From JASLDZ01 sp964242625 (GTDB taxonomy: Bacteria; Pseudomonadota; Alphaproteobacteria; Caulobacterales; Caulobacteraceae): 36,985 bases of DNA. Positions 24,283 through 34,226 of the stretch are shown piece by piece; positions within the stretch are counted from its first letter, which is position 1; each line of letters opens with the position of its first letter. The notes beneath the pieces were generated by a model, which saw only the letters and a program-made list of their open reading frames with translations, was not told the origin of the DNA and searched no databases. The translations under genes and the position numbers were made by a program. The stretch is from positions 1 through 36,985 of the forward strand of contig CAXTAO010000028.1 of the NCBI GenBank assembly GCA_964242625.1, given 5' to 3'.

Positions 24283-26970
24283 TCAGCCCGCCAGAGACTT
24301 AAGCCGGTAGAGCGCCTCCAGCGCCTCCCGCGGAGTCAGCGCGTCGGGGTCGACGGCGGCCAGCGCGACCTCCAGTGCAGAGGGCTCGGGCGCGGGCGGG
24401 GCGGCGGCGAACAACGGCAGGTCGTCCAGCCGGGCGGGTGAGGCGGGGTCGCGTTCCAGCCGGGCCAGCACCTGGCGCGCGCGGGTCACCACCCGCGGCG
24501 GCACGCCCGCGAGCTTGGCGACGGCCACGCCGTAGGAGCGGTCGGCCGCGCCGGCGGCCGCCTCGTGCAGGAAGACGAGCTCGCCGTTCCACTCCTTGGC
24601 GCGCATGGACAGGTTGCACACGTGGGCGAGCCGCCCCTCCAGCCGCGCCAGCTCATGGTAGTGGGTGGCGAAGAGGGCGCGGCAGCGGTTCTGGTCGTGC
24701 AGGTGCTCGGCGCAGGCCCAGGCGATCGCCAGCCCGTCGTAGGTGGCGGTGCCCCGGCCGATCTCGTCCAGCACCACGAACGAGCGCGGCGTCGCCTGGG
24801 TGAGGATGGCGGCGGTCTCCACCATCTCGGCCATGAAGGTGGAGCGCCCGCGCGCCAGGTCGTCGCCCGCGCCCACGCGGGAGAACAGCCGGTCGGCGAC
24901 GCCCAGGCGGAGGCTGCGCGCGGGGACGAAGCTCCCCGCCTGCGCCAGGACGACCAGGAGCGCGTTCTGGCGCAGGAAGGTCGACTTGCCCGCCATGTTG
25001 GGGCCGGTGACGAGCGCCAGCCGCGGGCCCGCCTCGCCCGCCCCATCCAGCCGGCAGTCGTTGGCGGTGTAGGGGTCGCCCGCGCGGCGCACCGCGGCCT
25101 CCACCACCGGGTGGCGCGCGCCCTCGGCGGCGAAGTCGGTCGAGCCGTCCACCTGCGGCCGCACCGCCCCGACCTCGGCCGCCCACTCGGCGAGCGCCGC
25201 CGCCACGTCGAGCGCGGCGAGCGCGCGGGAGGCGGCGTGAATCGGCCCGGCCAGCGCCGCCGCCTCCGCGCGCAGCGCCTCGAAGGTCTCCGCCTCCATG
25301 GCCAGCGCCCGGTCGCCCGCCTGGGAGATGCGTGCGTCGAGCTCGGCCAGTTCGGCGGTGGTGAAGCGCACCTGGCTGGCGGTGGTCTGGCGGTGGATGA
25401 AGAGCGGCGACCAGCGGGGGGCGAGCAGGATCTCGGCTTGGCGCGTGGTGGCGTCCACGAAGTAGCCCAGGACCGCGTTGTGCTTGACCTTCAGCGGCAG
25501 GCCCGTCTCGCCCGCGAGGCGCGCCTCCAGCGCGGCCACCACGCGGCGGCTGTCGTCGCGCAGGCGGCGCGCCTCGTCGAGCTCGGGGCGGAAGCCCGCG
25601 CGCACGAAGCCGCCGTCGCGCGCCTGGGCGGGGAGGTCCGCCTCCAGCGCGCCTTTCAGCCGCTCGAGGAGGGCGCCGAGCGCGGGCGTGCGGCTGAGCG
25701 TCAGCGCGTCCAGCGCGTCGGCGATCTCGGCGGGCGTCTGCGCCAGCGGGCCCTCGGGCGCGAGCCCCAGCCGCGCGCAGGCCGCCTCGCCCGCCAGGAG
25801 GCCGTCGCGCAGGGCGCCCAGGTCGCGCGGGCCGCCGCGGTTGAGGGCGAGCCGCCCGAGCGCGCGCGCCACGTCGCCGCCTGAGCGCAGCCCGTCGCGC
25901 AGGTCGGCGCGCAGCCGGGCGCGCGCGTGCAGCCACTCCACCGCGTCGAGCCGCGCGGCGATGGCTAAGGGGTTGACCAGCGGCCGCGCCAGCCGGTCGG
26001 CCAGGGCGCGCGCGCCGGCGCCCGTCACCGTGCGGTCGATGCAGGCGAGGAGCGAGCCCTCTCGCCCGCCCGTCTGGCTGCGCTCGATCTCGAGGCTCGC
26101 GCGGGTGGCGGGGTCGATCAGGAGCACGTCCGCCCCACCGCCGCGCCGAGGCGGGGCGAGCGCCGGCGCCTGCCCGGGCTGGGTCGTCTCCAGGTGGGCG
26201 GCGAGGAGCCCCAGAGCCGCCACCTCCACCGGCGCGAAGGCGCCGAACCCGTCCAGCGTCTTCACGCCGTAGAGCCGCAGGAGCCGCGCCTCCCCCGCCG
26301 CGGGCTCGGCGAGCGCCTGGGGGAGCGGCTGCACCAGCCCGCCGGCCGCGTCGGCCGCAGACGCCACCGCCGGATCGGCGAACAGCCGGTCCGGCACGAG
26401 GAGCTCGGACGGGCGCAGGGCGGCCAGCACCGCCGCCAGGGTGTCGCACGGCGTGCACGCCACCTCCACCTCGCCGGTGGAGAGTTCGACGCTCGCCACC
26501 GCCGCCTCCGCCCCGCGCACCGCCAGCGCCGCGAGCCGGTTGGCCCCGCGCGCGTCGAGAAGGCTGTCCTCCGTCAGCGTGCCGGGCGTGACCACCCGCA
26601 CCACCTCGCGCCGCACCACCGATTTGGAGCCCCGCGCCTTGGCCGCGCGAGGGTCCTCCATCTGTTCGCAGACCGCGACCCGCAGACCCGCGCGGATCAG
26701 CTTGGCGAGGTAGGCGTCGGCCGCGTGCACGGGCACGCCCGCCATGGGGATGCCCTCGCCCTGGTGCGTGCCGCGGGTGGTCAGGGTGATGCCCAAGACC
26801 TCCGCGGCGCGCACGGCGTCTTCGAAGAAGAGCTCGTAGAAGTCGCCCATGCGGAAGAAGACAAGCGCCTGCGGATCGCGCGCCTTGGCCTCGAAGAACT
26901 GGGCCATGACGGGCGTGGCGCCCTCGGCCGAGGGCGTCGCCGCGGGCGCTCGCGCGGGGGCGGTCATCAT
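24283..26970 (-). CDS. mutS: DNA mismatch repair ATPase MutS
   Basis: MutS recognises mismatches and recruits MutL. The protein has 895 residues. The N-terminal mismatch-binding motif FFRMGDFYELF contains the wedge Phe and nearby Glu. The connector, core and clamp domains follow, then the ATPase with Walker A GPNMAGKST (around residue 650), Walker B DEIGRG and a final helix-turn-helix. Two adjacent ATGs (26970, 26967) are likely starts; a GTG at 26985 would add five residues. It is divergent from maeB, a pairing I recall from other alphaproteobacteria. Confidence 0.97.
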   Translation of the reverse strand: MMTAPARAPAATPSAEGATPVMAQFFEAKARDPQALVFFRMGDFYELFFEDAVRAAEVLGITLTTRGTHQGEGIPMAGVPVHAADAYLAKLIRAGLRVAVCEQMEDPRAAKARGSKSVVRREVVRVVTPGTLTEDSLLDARGANRLAALAVRGAEAAVASVELSTGEVEVACTPCDTLAAVLAALRPSELLVPDRLFADPAVASAADAAGGLVQPLPQALAEPAAGEARLLRLYGVKTLDGFGAFAPVEVAALGLLAAHLETTQPGQAPALAPPRRGGGADVLLIDPATRASLEIERSQTGGREGSLLACIDRTVTGAGARALADRLARPLVNPLAIAARLDAVEWLHARARLRADLRDGLRSGGDVARALGRLALNRGGPRDLGALRDGLLAGEAACARLGLAPEGPLAQTPAEIADALDALTLSRTPALGALLERLKGALEADLPAQARDGGFVRAGFRPELDEARRLRDDSRRVVAALEARLAGETGLPLKVKHNAVLGYFVDATTRQAEILLAPRWSPLFIHRQTTASQVRFTTAELAELDARISQAGDRALAMEAETFEALRAEAAALAGPIHAASRALAALDVAAALAEWAAEVGAVRPQVDGSTDFAAEGARHPVVEAAVRRAGDPYTANDCRLDGAGEAGPRLALVTGPNMAGKSTFLRQNALLVVLAQAGSFVPARSLRLGVADRLFSRVGAGDDLARGRSTFMAEMVETAAILTQATPRSFVVLDEIGRGTATYDGLAIAWACAEHLHDQNRCRALFATHYHELARLEGRLAHVCNLSMRAKEWNGELVFLHEAAAGAADRSYGVAVAKLAGVPPRVVTRARQVLARLERDPASPARLDDLPLFAAAPPAPEPSALEVALAAVDPDALTPREALEALYRLKSLAG

Positions 26971-27103
26971 GGAGCGGGTTAGCACCCCGGCGGCGGCCGC
27001 GGTTGTGACCGCCTGCCGCAGGCACTAGGGTCCGCCGCGGAAACGCCGCCCCCCAAGGCGCCCGGCTCGAGGCGCCCGGCACGCCTCACAGCCCGGAGCC
27101 CCG

Positions 27104-29386
<2,283 letters not shown>

Positions 29387-29426
29387 GGGGCCACACGCCG
29401 CAGCAGGGACAGACCGGGACAATCCC

Positions 29427-29640
29427 CCGCCGATCCGGCGGGACAAGGCGAGACACGACCCTCCCGCCCCCTCGACCCCCAACGACAGCCCTGTGTTCGA
29501 CCCGCCGGAGGCGTTGTCGAACGTGTTGGAAGGGACGCCCCGCGTCCCGACCCCTCCGGTCAGCCGTCGCGCGCAGGGCGGGTCAAGGGCGGCCGCAGGC
29601 CGGCGCGGAGCGCGCACCCTTGACGCGCCCGAGCACGATG
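29427..29640. repeat. Solo repeat arm, locus C left (CGCC-type), with a remnant of the centre
   Basis: A forward arm (29487-29640) with the CGCC-type hairpin and the GGGACGC/GCGTCCC hairpin. Its TCAAGGG/CCCTTGA stem carries a different apical insert that includes GGCCGCAGGCC. Upstream a CCCGCCG-ATC-CGGCGGG hairpin (29426-29442) resembles the centre hairpin of copy B, 44 bases away from the arm instead of about 70. So this looks like the right half of an element read in the B direction. Between maeB and this arm I see no gene. Confidence 0.75.
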
Positions 29641-29690
29641 GCGCTCCGCTCGCCGATAGGGCGCGGGAACCTCCAGACCGCCGCGCCCGT

Positions 29691-29727
29691 GGATAGTCTG
29701 GGTCCCCGCCTCCGCGGGGATGAGCGG
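29691..29727 (-). repeat. 37-base short repeat, copy 1
   Basis: Exact reverse complement of 29879-29915. It holds a CCCCGC-loop-GCGGGG hairpin, and one frame translates to a peptide like LIPAEAGTQT. I recall this peptide as the signature of a short intergenic repeat common in proteobacteria. It is nested between the two solo arms of locus C. Confidence 0.8.
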
Positions 29728-29878
29728 ATGGGTGTCGGCGGCGGCGCCCCTGGCCCTGGCGGCTTCGGCGCAGCTGACGGCCGGAGACCTGACGGAGCGG
29801 CGCGAACCGCACCGAAAGGGTCGCTTATCCCCCTCCGCGCGCGCGGGAGACGGGAGCGACCCACTCCCTCCACCCCAC

Positions 29879-29915
29879 CCGCTCATCCCCGCGGAGGCGG
29901 GGACCCAGACTATCC
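29879..29915 (+). repeat. 37-base short repeat, copy 2 (inverted)
   Basis: Exact inverted partner of 29691-29727. The two are 151 bases apart and could form one long stem or two separate hairpins. The 29728-29878 stretch between them has no gene I can support. Confidence 0.8.
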
Positions 29916-29971
29916 GCGTGCACCGCCGGTGAAGCGCGTTTCCGGCGCTCTGATCAGTGGGCTGAGCGCCA

Positions 29972-30111
29972 CCGTGCTCGGTCGCGTCGAGGAACGCTCC
30001 GCTCTCCGCCCTTGACCCGCCCTGCGCGCGACGGCTGACGCGTGGGCGTCGGGACGCGGGGCGTCCCTCGTTCTTGTTCGACAACGCCTCCGGCGGGTCG
30101 AACACAGGGCT
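29972..30111. repeat. Solo repeat arm, locus C right (CGCC-type, reverse)
   Basis: A reverse arm of the composite repeat, ending ...GAACACAGGGCT like copies A, B and D. The CGCC-type hairpin and GGGACGC/GCGTCCC hairpin are intact; the outer stem has a mismatch (CCTCGA in place of CCTTGA). Together with 29487-29640 it makes an everted pair: the ends that face outward in B face inward here. Its right edge is the start of the lower-GC insert. Confidence 0.8.
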
Positions 30112-30203
30112 GGGGTCCTGGTCCGGCGGCCTCAGGTGAGCCCGCGGTTACTCTGCCGCTCTTGACCCCAAGCATCTTTTAGATCCAGTTGAGACGCTTT
30201 CCC

Positions 30204-30521
30204 TTACCCGGCCTGCTCATCATCAAACCTCAGCTGATTGCTAAGTGCAGGTAGCAAGTCGTTGTCTTCGTCTACACGAAGCATCCGAAGGTCGCGAACC
30301 GACGGTCCGAACCACGCAAAACGGCGATCGGCTTCTTGCACGGCCATAACGCATCGGACAGCATCGGAGTTCTCATCACCGAAATAGACACTGCCCTGCA
30401 CGCGACCGAAGCCGAACTGAGAGAAGACGTTGGCGATCTTGGCGTAACAAGTACCTCGCCAGCTCGCGCCACAGTGCTTTTCTGCGACGGATCCATCGAG
30501 ATCGAACGCAATAGCGTACAC
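30204..30521 (-). CDS. VapD-like Cas2-fold endoribonuclease (toxin family)
   Basis: This 105-residue protein begins VYAIAFDLD, followed by FSQFGFGRVQGSVYFGD, RFAWFGPSVRDLRMLRVDEDNDLLPAL. This is the full VapD pattern: ferredoxin-like fold related to Cas2, with Asp7/Asp9 at the strand-1 position where Cas2 carries its key Asp. VapD of Helicobacter is described as a ribonuclease. The GTG at 30521 matches where family proteins begin; an ATG at 30587 would add 22 basic residues not typical of VapD. No antitoxin is evident next to it. Composition is AT-richer than the core genes, a sign of transfer. Confidence 0.82.
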   Translation of the reverse strand: MYAIAFDLDGSVAEKHCGASWRGTCYAKIANVFSQFGFGRVQGSVYFGDENSDAVRCVMAVQEADRRFAWFGPSVRDLRMLRVDEDNDLLPALSNQLRFDDEQAG

Positions 30522-30653
30522 GCGTCTAGCCTTTCGGATTGCCGTGCCGCGCGGCTTTGGCCGAACGCGCATCGGAATGACGGACATAGCTCGTCGCTCC
30601 CGGACTGATGCTCCCGGGTTCGAATCTAGACCGAGCCTTGTTTCTTTGCTAGA

Positions 30654-30688
30654 CGGGAGCGTCGGGGCGAAAGCCCCGACGCATCCCG
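30654..30688. other. GNRA-tetraloop hairpin upstream of the VapD-like gene
   Basis: GCGTCGGGGC (30659-30668) pairs perfectly with GCCCCGACGC (30673-30682) around a GAAA loop on the plus strand (TTTC on minus). After a small internal loop CGGG pairs with CCCG. It lies between the winged-helix gene and the VapD gene and would be in the VapD leader if both are co-transcribed. No U-run follows on either strand, so a simple terminator is unlikely. Confidence 0.6.
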
Positions 30689-30731
30689 CTTAAGCTCTGT
30701 GGGCGGCTTGCCACATTGGGTTTCTCTCTTT

Positions 30732-31316
30732 CTAGGCGTCGTGGCCCGAGGGGGAGTGGACCAATGCCGGATGGGGTGGTGGTTCACCCTCTCCGGCCGC
30801 GTCTGAGCCGCCAGCGAAATCGCTGTGCGGCTCATTCTCTTTGTGGGCGTACTTGCCCACGATCTCTGCAGCCGTTGCGGGATCAGCGAGGGTCCATCCC
30901 GCCTTGCCATGGCTGACAATGTCAGCGCTCCGCCCCAGCAGCGCGCCAAGTGCGTTCATCGCGTTGTCACCGCGAATCGTAAAGCCAATCGCCTTGATCG
31001 CCGTCACGAGTTCACGAGTCCTGATCGGGTGAGCCTGCCCCACGAGGAACGACATGGCGGTCGCGATGGCTTGGCGTCCATACGGCGTAAAATCGTCAAA
31101 CGGCCGCTTACCCCGCGGCTCCCGCGACGCTTCGTCTCCCGGCTGGTTTAAGGTGCGAGAAGACGTCTGCGTCCTCGCGGCACTCTCTTCAGTCGCGCGG
31201 ACGGTCTCGATCGCTGGCTGCGCACCATAGGCCCTGAGTAGCACTTGAACGGCCGCCAGCTTGCGCAGGAGGTCGCGCTCTTCCTTCCGAACTGTCTCGA
31301 TTACCGCATCGTCCAC
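30732..31316 (-). CDS. Coiled-coil plus winged-helix protein, function unknown
   Basis: This 194-residue protein has an N-terminal charged helix (VIETVRKEERDLLRKLAAVQVLLRAYG), a polar linker, then a winged-helix-like unit: IATAMSFLVGQAHPIRTRELVTAIKAIGFTI...NAMNALGALLGR..IVSHGKAGWTLAD, reminiscent of HARE-HTH-type domains that read modified DNA or regulate. The last 40 residues are disordered and Pro/Gly/His-rich. GTG 31316 has AGGAG seven bases upstream; an ATG at 31382 would add 22 residues. It lies upstream of the VapD-like gene on the same strand. The domain call is by eye. Confidence 0.65.
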   Translation of the reverse strand: MDDAVIETVRKEERDLLRKLAAVQVLLRAYGAQPAIETVRATEESAARTQTSSRTLNQPGDEASREPRGKRPFDDFTPYGRQAIATAMSFLVGQAHPIRTRELVTAIKAIGFTIRGDNAMNALGALLGRSADIVSHGKAGWTLADPATAAEIVGKYAHKENEPHSDFAGGSDAAGEGEPPPHPALVHSPSGHDA

Positions 31317-31430
31317 GGCAGGACTCCTGGGAGCGGCCGCCAGGCTAGCAGACCTCACGGTGAGTTGGAAGGGAGGCATCATGACGTGACTTCTCAGTGC
31401 GCGATTTGTTCGCCGATGGCTTCACGTCAT

Positions 31431-31464
31431 GAGAAAGGGGCGGCCCGGTCGCCCGAGCCGCCCC
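31431..31464 (-). terminator. Rho-independent terminator downstream of pnp
   Basis: On the minus strand a stem of eight pairs (GGGGCGGC with GCCGCCCC), extended by three inner pairs, is followed by TTTCTC. It lies 56 bases past the pnp stop and separates pnp from the lower-GC insert. Confidence 0.75.
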
Positions 31465-31484
31465 CCTGACACCTCACCGCTGAC

Positions 31485-31510
31485 CGCGCCGCCCCCCACG
31501 GGGCGGCGCG
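31485..31510 (-). other. Perfect 11-pair hairpin just after pnp
   Basis: CGCGCCGCCCC pairs with GGGGCGGCGCG around a four-base loop, nine bases after the pnp stop. There is no U-run; it may protect the 3' end or slow exonucleases ahead of the terminator at 31431-31464. Confidence 0.6.
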
Positions 31511-31519
31511 CGCGTCACG

Positions 31520-33664
31520 TCACTCCGCCGGTTCGGCGACCTTCTTCGAGAGATCCTCGCCCGTCGTCTGATCCACGATCTTCATTGAGAGCTTGGTCTT
31601 GCCGCGGTCGTCGAAGCCGACGAGCTTGACCTTCACGGTCTGGCCTTCCTTGAGCACGTCCTGCGGACGGGCCACACGCTCGTTGGAGATCTGCGAGACG
31701 TGGACCAGGCCGTCCTTGGCGCCGAAGAAGTTCACGAAGGCGCCGAAGTCGACCACCTTCACCACCTTGCCGTTGTAGATCGCGCCGAGCTCGGGCTCCT
31801 GCGTGATCGACTTGATCCAGGTGAGCGCCGCGTCGATCTTGGCCGCGTCGCTGGCCGAGACCTTCACCGTGCCGTCGTCGCTGATGTCGACCTTGGCGCC
31901 GGTCTTCTCCACGATCTCGCGGATCACCTTGCCGCCCGAGCCGATCACTTCGCGGATCTTGTCGGTCGGGATCGAGATGGTCTCGATCTTCGGCGCGAAC
32001 TCGCCCAGTTCCGCGCGGGGCGCGGTCATGGCCTTGCTCATCTCGTCGAGGATGTGGTGACGGCCGTCGTGCGCCTGGGCCAGGGCCTGGCGCATGATCT
32101 CCTCGGTGATGCCGGGGATCTTGATGTCCATCTGCAGCGAGGTGATGCCGTCGGCGGTGCCGGCGACCTTGAAGTCCATGTCGCCCAGGTGGTCCTCGTC
32201 GCCCAGGATGTCGGTGAGGATGGCGAACTCGCCCGACTTCTCGAGGATCAGGCCCATGGCCACGCCCGAGACCGGCTTCTTCAACGGCACGCCCGCGTCC
32301 ATCAGGGCGAGAGCCCCGCCGCACACGCTGGCCATCGACGACGAGCCGTTGGACTCGGTGATCTCCGACACGAGGCGGATGGTGTAGGGGAACTCGGTCT
32401 TGGACGGCAGCATGGGCCGCAGCGCGCGCCACGCCAGCTTGCCGTGGCCGATCTCGCGCCGCCCGGGCGAACCCATGCGGCCGGTCTCGCCCACGCTGTA
32501 GGGCGGGAAGTTGTAGTGGAGGAGGAAGCTCTCCTTGTAGGTGCCGGCCAGCGCGTCGATCCACTGCTCGTCGTCGCCGGTGCCGAGCGTCGCCACCACC
32601 AGCGCCTGCGTCTCGCCGCGGGTGAAGAGCGCCGAGCCGTGGGTGCGGGGCAGGACGCCCACCTCCGCCACGATCGGGCGCACGGTCTTGACGTCGCGCC
32701 CGTCGACGCGACGGCCGTTCTCGATGATGTCGCGGCGGAGCACGTGGGCCTCGGCGTCCTTCAGGGCGCCGCCGAGCTTGATCAGGTCGTGACCGTCGGG
32801 CCGGGCGTCGTTACGGCCCAGTTCCGCCATGACGCGCGACTTGACCTCGGCCAGCGCCTTCTGGCGGACCTGCTTGTCCTTCTGGCCGAACGCCGCACGG
32901 ATGTCGGCGCCGACGAGGCCGTTGATCGCGTCGATCATCGGCTGGTCGTCGGTGGGCTGGAAGTCGACCGGCTCCTTGGCGGCGTGCTCGGCCAGCTCGA
33001 TGATCGCCTGGATCACCGGGGCGAAGCCCTTGGCGGCGAAGCTGACGCCGCCCAGCACGACCTCTTCGGTGAGCTCCTGGATCTCGCTCTCGACCATCAT
33101 CACCGCGTCGTCGGTGCCGGCGACCACAAGGTCCATCTTGTTCTCGGGGTCGGCCAGCTGGTCGAGGGTGGGGTTCAGCACGTACTCGCCATTGAGGTAG
33201 CCGACGCGCGCGCCGCCGATCGGGCCCATGAAGGGCGCGCCCGAGAGGGTCAGCGCGGCCGAGGCGGCCACCATGCCGACCATGTCGGGGTCGTTCTCGA
33301 GGTCGTGGGAGAGGACGGTGATGACGACCTGCACCTCGTTCTTGAAGCCCTTGACGAACAGGGGCCGGATCGGGCGGTCGATCAGGCGCGAGGTCAGCGT
33401 CTCCTTCTCGGTGGGACGGCCTTCACGCTTGAAGTAGCCGCCGGGGATCTTGCCGGCGGCGAAGGTCTTCTCCTGGTAGTTCACCGTCAGCGGGAAGAAG
33501 TCGATCCCGGCCTTGGGCTGCTTGGCGACCACGACGGTGGCGAGCACGCTGGTCTCGCCGTAGGTGGCGAGGACCGCGCCGTCGGCCTGGCGGGCGATGC
33601 GGCCGGTCTCGAGGGTCAGCGTGCGGCCGCCCCATTCAATGGTCTTGCGCTTGATGTCGAACAT
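31520..33664 (-). CDS. pnp: Polynucleotide phosphorylase
   Basis: This 3'-5' phosphorolytic exoribonuclease is a trimer and a common core partner of RNase E degradosomes. Its 714 residues hold two RNase PH-like domains (about 1-220 and 310-540) with a helical domain between, then KH (GSGGKVIREIVEKTGAKVDI) and S1 (GAIYNGKVVKVVDFGAFVNFFGAKDGLVHVSQI) RNA-binding domains. The KH and S1 domains are intact. It follows rpsO on the minus strand with a 266-base leader containing hairpins, as in classical rpsO-pnp operons where RNase III and PNPase itself control the message. Confidence 0.98.
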   Translation of the reverse strand: MFDIKRKTIEWGGRTLTLETGRIARQADGAVLATYGETSVLATVVVAKQPKAGIDFFPLTVNYQEKTFAAGKIPGGYFKREGRPTEKETLTSRLIDRPIRPLFVKGFKNEVQVVITVLSHDLENDPDMVGMVAASAALTLSGAPFMGPIGGARVGYLNGEYVLNPTLDQLADPENKMDLVVAGTDDAVMMVESEIQELTEEVVLGGVSFAAKGFAPVIQAIIELAEHAAKEPVDFQPTDDQPMIDAINGLVGADIRAAFGQKDKQVRQKALAEVKSRVMAELGRNDARPDGHDLIKLGGALKDAEAHVLRRDIIENGRRVDGRDVKTVRPIVAEVGVLPRTHGSALFTRGETQALVVATLGTGDDEQWIDALAGTYKESFLLHYNFPPYSVGETGRMGSPGRREIGHGKLAWRALRPMLPSKTEFPYTIRLVSEITESNGSSSMASVCGGALALMDAGVPLKKPVSGVAMGLILEKSGEFAILTDILGDEDHLGDMDFKVAGTADGITSLQMDIKIPGITEEIMRQALAQAHDGRHHILDEMSKAMTAPRAELGEFAPKIETISIPTDKIREVIGSGGKVIREIVEKTGAKVDISDDGTVKVSASDAAKIDAALTWIKSITQEPELGAIYNGKVVKVVDFGAFVNFFGAKDGLVHVSQISNERVARPQDVLKEGQTVKVKLVGFDDRGKTKLSMKIVDQTTGEDLSKKVAEPAE

Positions 33665-33817
33665 TTGCGTTTGAGCTTTCTTTCAGGCCCCGCAGCCGGA
33701 TTGCGTGCGGGCGGACAGGTGCGGACGGGTCCGGGGGTCCTCTCCAGAGCCGCGGCGACCGCCCATGCGGGCCGCGGGGATCAGGCGGCGAGGACCCATG
33801 AGGCCCTCTCTTACGGA

Positions 33818-33849
33818 CGCCGCCCCGGTCGCCTGACGGCGGGGCGGCG
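33818..33849. other. Hairpin in the rpsO-pnp intergenic region
   Basis: CGCCGCCCCG pairs with CGGGGCGGCG around a 12-base loop, about 155 bases upstream of pnp in transcript order. In E. coli a similar position holds the RNase III site that triggers pnp autoregulation; here the role is inferred from position only. Confidence 0.5.
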
Positions 33850-33893
33850 CGAACGGGGCCCGGCCTTGCGGCGGGGCGACCCGGATATGGGGA

Positions 33894-33920
33894 GGGCCGC
33901 GCCCGAAAGGAACGCGGCCC
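33894..33920 (-). terminator. Possible attenuating terminator after rpsO
   Basis: GGGCCGCG pairs with CGCGGCCC, with an inner CC-GAAA-GG cap on the plus strand. It begins ten bases after the rpsO stop. No U-run follows, so it may only attenuate readthrough into pnp. Confidence 0.45.
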
Positions 33921-33930
33921 GCCGAGGCGC

Positions 33931-34200
33931 TTAGCGGCGCAGCCCGAGCGTCTGCACGATGGCCGTGTAGCGGTCGGCGTGCGTCTCCTTGAGGTGGTCG
34001 AGCAACCGGCGGCGCTGCGACACCATCTTCAAGAGGCCGCGGCGCGAGTGGTTGTCCTTCTTGTGCGTCTTGAAGTGTTCGGTGAGGTTCGAGATCCGCT
34101 CGGACAGGATCGCGACCTGCACTTCGGCGGAACCCGTGTCGCCCTCGGAGCGGGCGTGGGTGGTGATCAGCTCGGCCTTGCGGTCGGTGGTGATCGACAT
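33931..34200 (-). CDS. rpsO: 30S ribosomal protein S15
   Basis: This 89-residue protein is the primary 16S rRNA central-domain binder. SEGDTGSAEVQVAILSERISNLTEHFKTHKKDNHSRRGLL and MVSQRRRLLDHLK are the conserved helices; all family positions that I know are present. ATG at 34200 with AGGAGACTGCACG just upstream sets the start. It lies between truB and pnp, the standard order, and may repress its own translation as in other bacteria. Confidence 0.98.
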   Translation of the reverse strand: MSITTDRKAELITTHARSEGDTGSAEVQVAILSERISNLTEHFKTHKKDNHSRRGLLKMVSQRRRLLDHLKETHADRYTAIVQTLGLRR

Positions 34201-34226
34201 CGTGCAGTCTCCTTTCAGGGGCCCCT

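Larger units (their letters stand above)
30112..31430. other. Lower-GC accessory insert
   Basis: Base composition drops sharply between repeat locus C and the pnp terminator; a sample line (30241-30300) has 32 G/C of 60, against roughly 70% or more in neighbouring genes. It carries two minus-strand genes (VapD-like and coiled-coil/winged-helix) and a strong hairpin between them. I see no integrase, transposase or clear flanking direct repeats, so the entry route is unknown. Confidence 0.7.

Noticed and set aside
29387..30111. Short CRISPR array in locus C
   Set aside because: The repeats are inverted, of two unrelated families and irregularly spaced.
30204..30521. cas2 of a CRISPR system
   Set aside because: The fold family is shared, but the motifs are those of VapD and there is no cas1 and no repeat-spacer array in the window.
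30608..30631. tRNA-like T-arm (GGTTCGAATC) as a tRNA gene or attachment site
   Set aside because: The flanking bases cannot form the T-stem and no acceptor, D or anticodon arm is found; only the loop-like motif is present.
30626..30949. 107-codon minus-strand frame overlapping the winged-helix gene
   Set aside because: It is a shadow in another frame, spans the hairpin and has no recognisable domain.
31700..33934. 744-codon open frame antisense to pnp, and similar long frames opposite sdhA, mutS and the PBP1A gene
   Set aside because: In very GC-rich DNA the reverse frames stay open by codon bias. They show no domains and mirror clear genes.
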